DNA of 64,000 bases from CAIWHR01 sp040007035 (lineage in GTDB: Bacteria > Pseudomonadota > Gammaproteobacteria > Burkholderiales > Casimicrobiaceae), in assembly GCA_040007035.1 (NCBI GenBank), contig JBDTVU010000003.1, forward strand, positions 1-64,000. The letters run 5' to 3'. The position numbers and the translations under genes were made by a program. Positions 62,581-64,000 of the stretch are shown one piece after another; within the stretch, counting starts at the first letter, position 1; the number at the start of each line of letters is the position of its first letter. Under the pieces are notes generated by a model. It did not search any database, had not been told where the DNA came from, and worked only from the letters and a program-made list of their open reading frames with translations.

Positions 62581-63486
62581 ATGGATGGATCCGATGGCGA
62601 TCGCGACCGCGTGGCGGGTGGCGGTGACGATGCGGGCGCACGCGAGGGCGGGCACCCGCGGCCGCTGCTGCGTGCGCTTGTCGGCACGGGGTCGGCAACC
62701 GCAACGGGACCGTCCGGCACCGTCTACGTCGTCGGTGCGGGGCCCGGCAACCCGGACCTGCTGACGCTGCGCGCCGCGAAGTTGCTCGCCGAGGCCGACG
62801 TCGTCGTCTACGACCGGCTGGTCGGCGCCGACATCCTCGCGCTCGCCCGCCCTGGCGCGCGTCGCATCTACGTCGGCAAGGCGAGCGGGCACCATTCGTT
62901 GCCGCAGGACGAAATCAACGCGCTGCTGGTGCGGCTGGCCGGCGAGGGCGGGCGGATCGTGCGGCTGAAAGGCGGCGACCCGTTCATCTTCGGCCGCGGC
63001 GGCGAAGAGGCCGAGACGCTCGCCGCGAACGGGATCGCGTTCCAAGTGGTGCCGGGCGTGACCGCCGCGGCAGGGGTGGCCGCCTACGCCGGCATTCCGC
63101 TGACGCATCGCGACCACGCGCACGCGGTGACGCTGGTCGCCGGGCACCTCAAGGATGGCACGATGGACCTCGACTGGCCGGCGCTCGCGCGACCGGGCCA
63201 GACCGTCGTCGTCTACATGGGTCTCGCCGGGCTGCCGCAACTCTGCCGTGAACTCGTTGCGCACGGGCGGCCCGCCACGACGCCGGCAGCGATCGTCGAG
63301 CAGGGCACGACGGCGCGGCAGCGGGTGGTCGAGGGCACGCTCGCCGACCTCCCACGCCTGGCGTCGGCCGCGCACCTCGAGCCGCCGACGCTGATCGTCG
63401 TCGGCGAGGTGGTGCGGTTGCGGGAGAAGCTGGCGTGGTTCACGCCGGCGGCGACCGTGCCGGCCCGGGCCCGCGCGGCGGACTGA
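62581..63486 (+). CDS. nirE: Uroporphyrinogen-III C-methyltransferase for haem d1
   Basis: 301 aa. SUMT family: VYVVGAGPGNPDLLTLRAAKLLAEADVVVYDRLV, the RLKGGDPFIFGRGGEEAE loop, and TVVVYMGLAGLPQLC. It makes precorrin-2, the start of the siroheme/d1 branch. It diverges from nirS, fitting NirE better than CobA or CysG. The start at 62581 follows AAAGGA. The first roughly 45 residues are Gly/Asp-rich and not part of the enzyme fold, so the start may be further downstream. Confidence 0.9.
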   Translation: MDGSDGDRDRVAGGGDDAGAREGGHPRPLLRALVGTGSATATGPSGTVYVVGAGPGNPDLLTLRAAKLLAEADVVVYDRLVGADILALARPGARRIYVGKASGHHSLPQDEINALLVRLAGEGGRIVRLKGGDPFIFGRGGEEAETLAANGIAFQVVPGVTAAAGVAAYAGIPLTHRDHAHAVTLVAGHLKDGTMDLDWPALARPGQTVVVYMGLAGLPQLCRELVAHGRPATTPAAIVEQGTTARQRVVEGTLADLPRLASAAHLEPPTLIVVGEVVRLREKLAWFTPAATVPARARAAD

Positions 63487-63499
63487 CGGGAGCGCAGGG

Positions 63500-63601
63500 T
63501 CAAATATAGCAAGGTCAGACTCGACTTTTGCCTGCGCGACGCCTTCGATTTGGCGACAATGCCGCCCGGGGAAAAGTCGAGTCTGACCCTGCTTTATTTC
63601 A
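63500..63601. repeat. Inverted-repeat (BIME/MITE-like) element between nirE and DUF2249
   Basis: GGTCAGACTCGACTTTT (63513-63529) and its exact complement (63572-63588) flank a 42-bp middle; with a few mismatches the arms extend to about 30 bp each (63500-63529 and 63572-63601). The right tip contains the stop codon of the 63599-63823 gene. The sequence family is different from the REP at 52-54 kb. No gene inside. Confidence 0.85.
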
Positions 63602-63823
63602 CTCCCGCGGCCAGATCGTGATCTCGTAGATGGAGTCCGCGCCGGCCTCGACGTGATATCCGTAGTTGTTGCGATCGAGGATCCGGTACAGCGGCTTCGC
63701 CTCGCAGTCGATCAGCACCTTCAGCTTGTCGCCGACGGTGAACGTGCCGATCGTCTCGAGGATGCGCTCGAGCGGCTGCGGCGCCTCCATCCCGCGGACG
63801 TCGAGGACGACTTCGCGGCTCAT
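63599..63823 (-). CDS. DUF2249 (TusA-like) small protein
   Basis: 74 aa. Matches DUF2249: VVLDVRGMEAPQPLERILETIGTFTVGDKLKVLIDCEAKPLYRIL. The fold resembles TusA, but the Cys-Pro-x-Pro active site of TusA is here GMEAPQPL, without Cys. DUF2249 genes often sit beside nir and nor clusters. Its stop codon lies within the tip of an inverted-repeat element. An Fnr-type promoter precedes it at the ideal distance. Confidence 0.85.
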   Translation of the reverse strand: MSREVVLDVRGMEAPQPLERILETIGTFTVGDKLKVLIDCEAKPLYRILDRNNYGYHVEAGADSIYEITIWPRE

Positions 63824-63873
63824 CGGTGCACGCGCCGCGCGGGCGGCGGCAGGAAGGTCGTGTTCATGGGTCC

Positions 63874-63915
63874 ATTGTTCGGAGTGCGGGGCCCCGGCTC
63901 CTTGACCGACATCAA
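63874..63915 (-). promoter_or_regulatory. Class II Fnr-type promoter of the DUF2249 gene
   Basis: TTGAC-CGAC-ATCAA (63902-63915), one base from a perfect Fnr palindrome, with an AACAAT -10 element (63874-63879) on the minus strand that places the box centre at about -41. Translation starts roughly 45 bp later. Confidence 0.65.
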
Positions 63916-63924
63916 GAACTCGCG

Positions 63925-64000
63925 CTAACGAAGCGCGTGGGCGACGTTCACCGCCGCCGCGAGCACCAGCACCGCGCCGGCCTGATGGGCGGTGGCGAGC
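63925..64000 (-). CDS. C-terminus of a membrane protein, possibly CtaA/COX15-like (5' end outside window)
   Basis: Only the last 24 residues are in the window: LATAHQAGAVLVLAAAVNVAHALR and a TAG stop. A hydrophobic helix with HQ at the start and a His near the end resembles the last helix of haem A synthase (CtaA/COX15), where His ligates haem. Too short for certainty. Confidence 0.4.
   Translation of the reverse strand, partial: LATAHQAGAVLVLAAAVNVAHALR

Overview
The window is one continuous, very GC-rich stretch of chromosome from a Gram-negative bacterium, most likely a denitrifying betaproteobacterium (Burkholderiales/Rhodocyclales-like). The grounds are: a Bug/TctC-type periplasmic binding protein, a LysR-DoxX-extradiol dioxygenase trio, a cd1 nitrite reductase (nir) operon in beta/gammaproteobacterial style, an Nqr complex with ApbE and NqrM, and strong G/C bias at third codon positions. 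That bias also creates very long antisense shadow frames. I saw no rRNA, tRNA, CRISPR array or prophage. This is reading by eye, without database searches.

Region 1 (1-19 kb) is ordinary chromosome: an ABC-F ATPase (uup), a secreted beta-propeller protein, two very small minus-strand genes with a good terminator, an XRE regulator, DNA polymerase IV, an orphan HicA-like protein, a universal stress protein, release factor 3, a sulfotransferase-like protein, two secreted Gly-rich proteins, a broken DUF4915 remnant, a Bug plus ModA-like binding-protein pair, and the LysR/DoxX/dioxygenase trio.

Region 2 (19-51 kb) is an anaerobic carbon and redox island. It holds a DASS dicarboxylate transporter, aspA-dcu (aspartate to fumarate plus C4-dicarboxylate exchange), a Wolinella-type di-haem fumarate reductase (frdCAB), a five-gene minus-strand operon (fused NfnAB, rubrerythrin, NifJ, DHOD-like protein, ferredoxin) bracketed by porA and porB on the plus strand, NAD-malic enzyme, nqrABCDEF, a CBS protein, apbE, nqrM and a large FAD/Fe-S D-lactate dehydrogenase. 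The genes suggest that lactate and malate feed pyruvate; NifJ makes acetyl-CoA and reduced ferredoxin; Nfn exchanges electrons between ferredoxin, NADH and NADPH; Nqr oxidises NADH; and fumarate reductase consumes quinol. PorA and PorB both lack key catalytic or cofactor residues that NifJ keeps, which is the oddest point in the window.

Region 3 (51-64 kb) contains a Crp/Fnr regulator without N-terminal cysteines, a REP-associated tyrosine transposase (RAYT) with its palindromic repeats, and a complete nirSMCFDLGHJN operon with divergent nirE. A DUF2249 protein and the C-terminus of a possible CtaA/COX15-like protein follow.

Fnr/Dnr-type palindromes (TTGAY-N4-RTCAA) lie before frdC, aspA, the DASS transporter, porA/porB, nirS/nirE and the DUF2249 gene. 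Several sit about 41 bp before a plausible start site with a good -10 element. Regions 2 and 3 therefore look like one anaerobic regulon.
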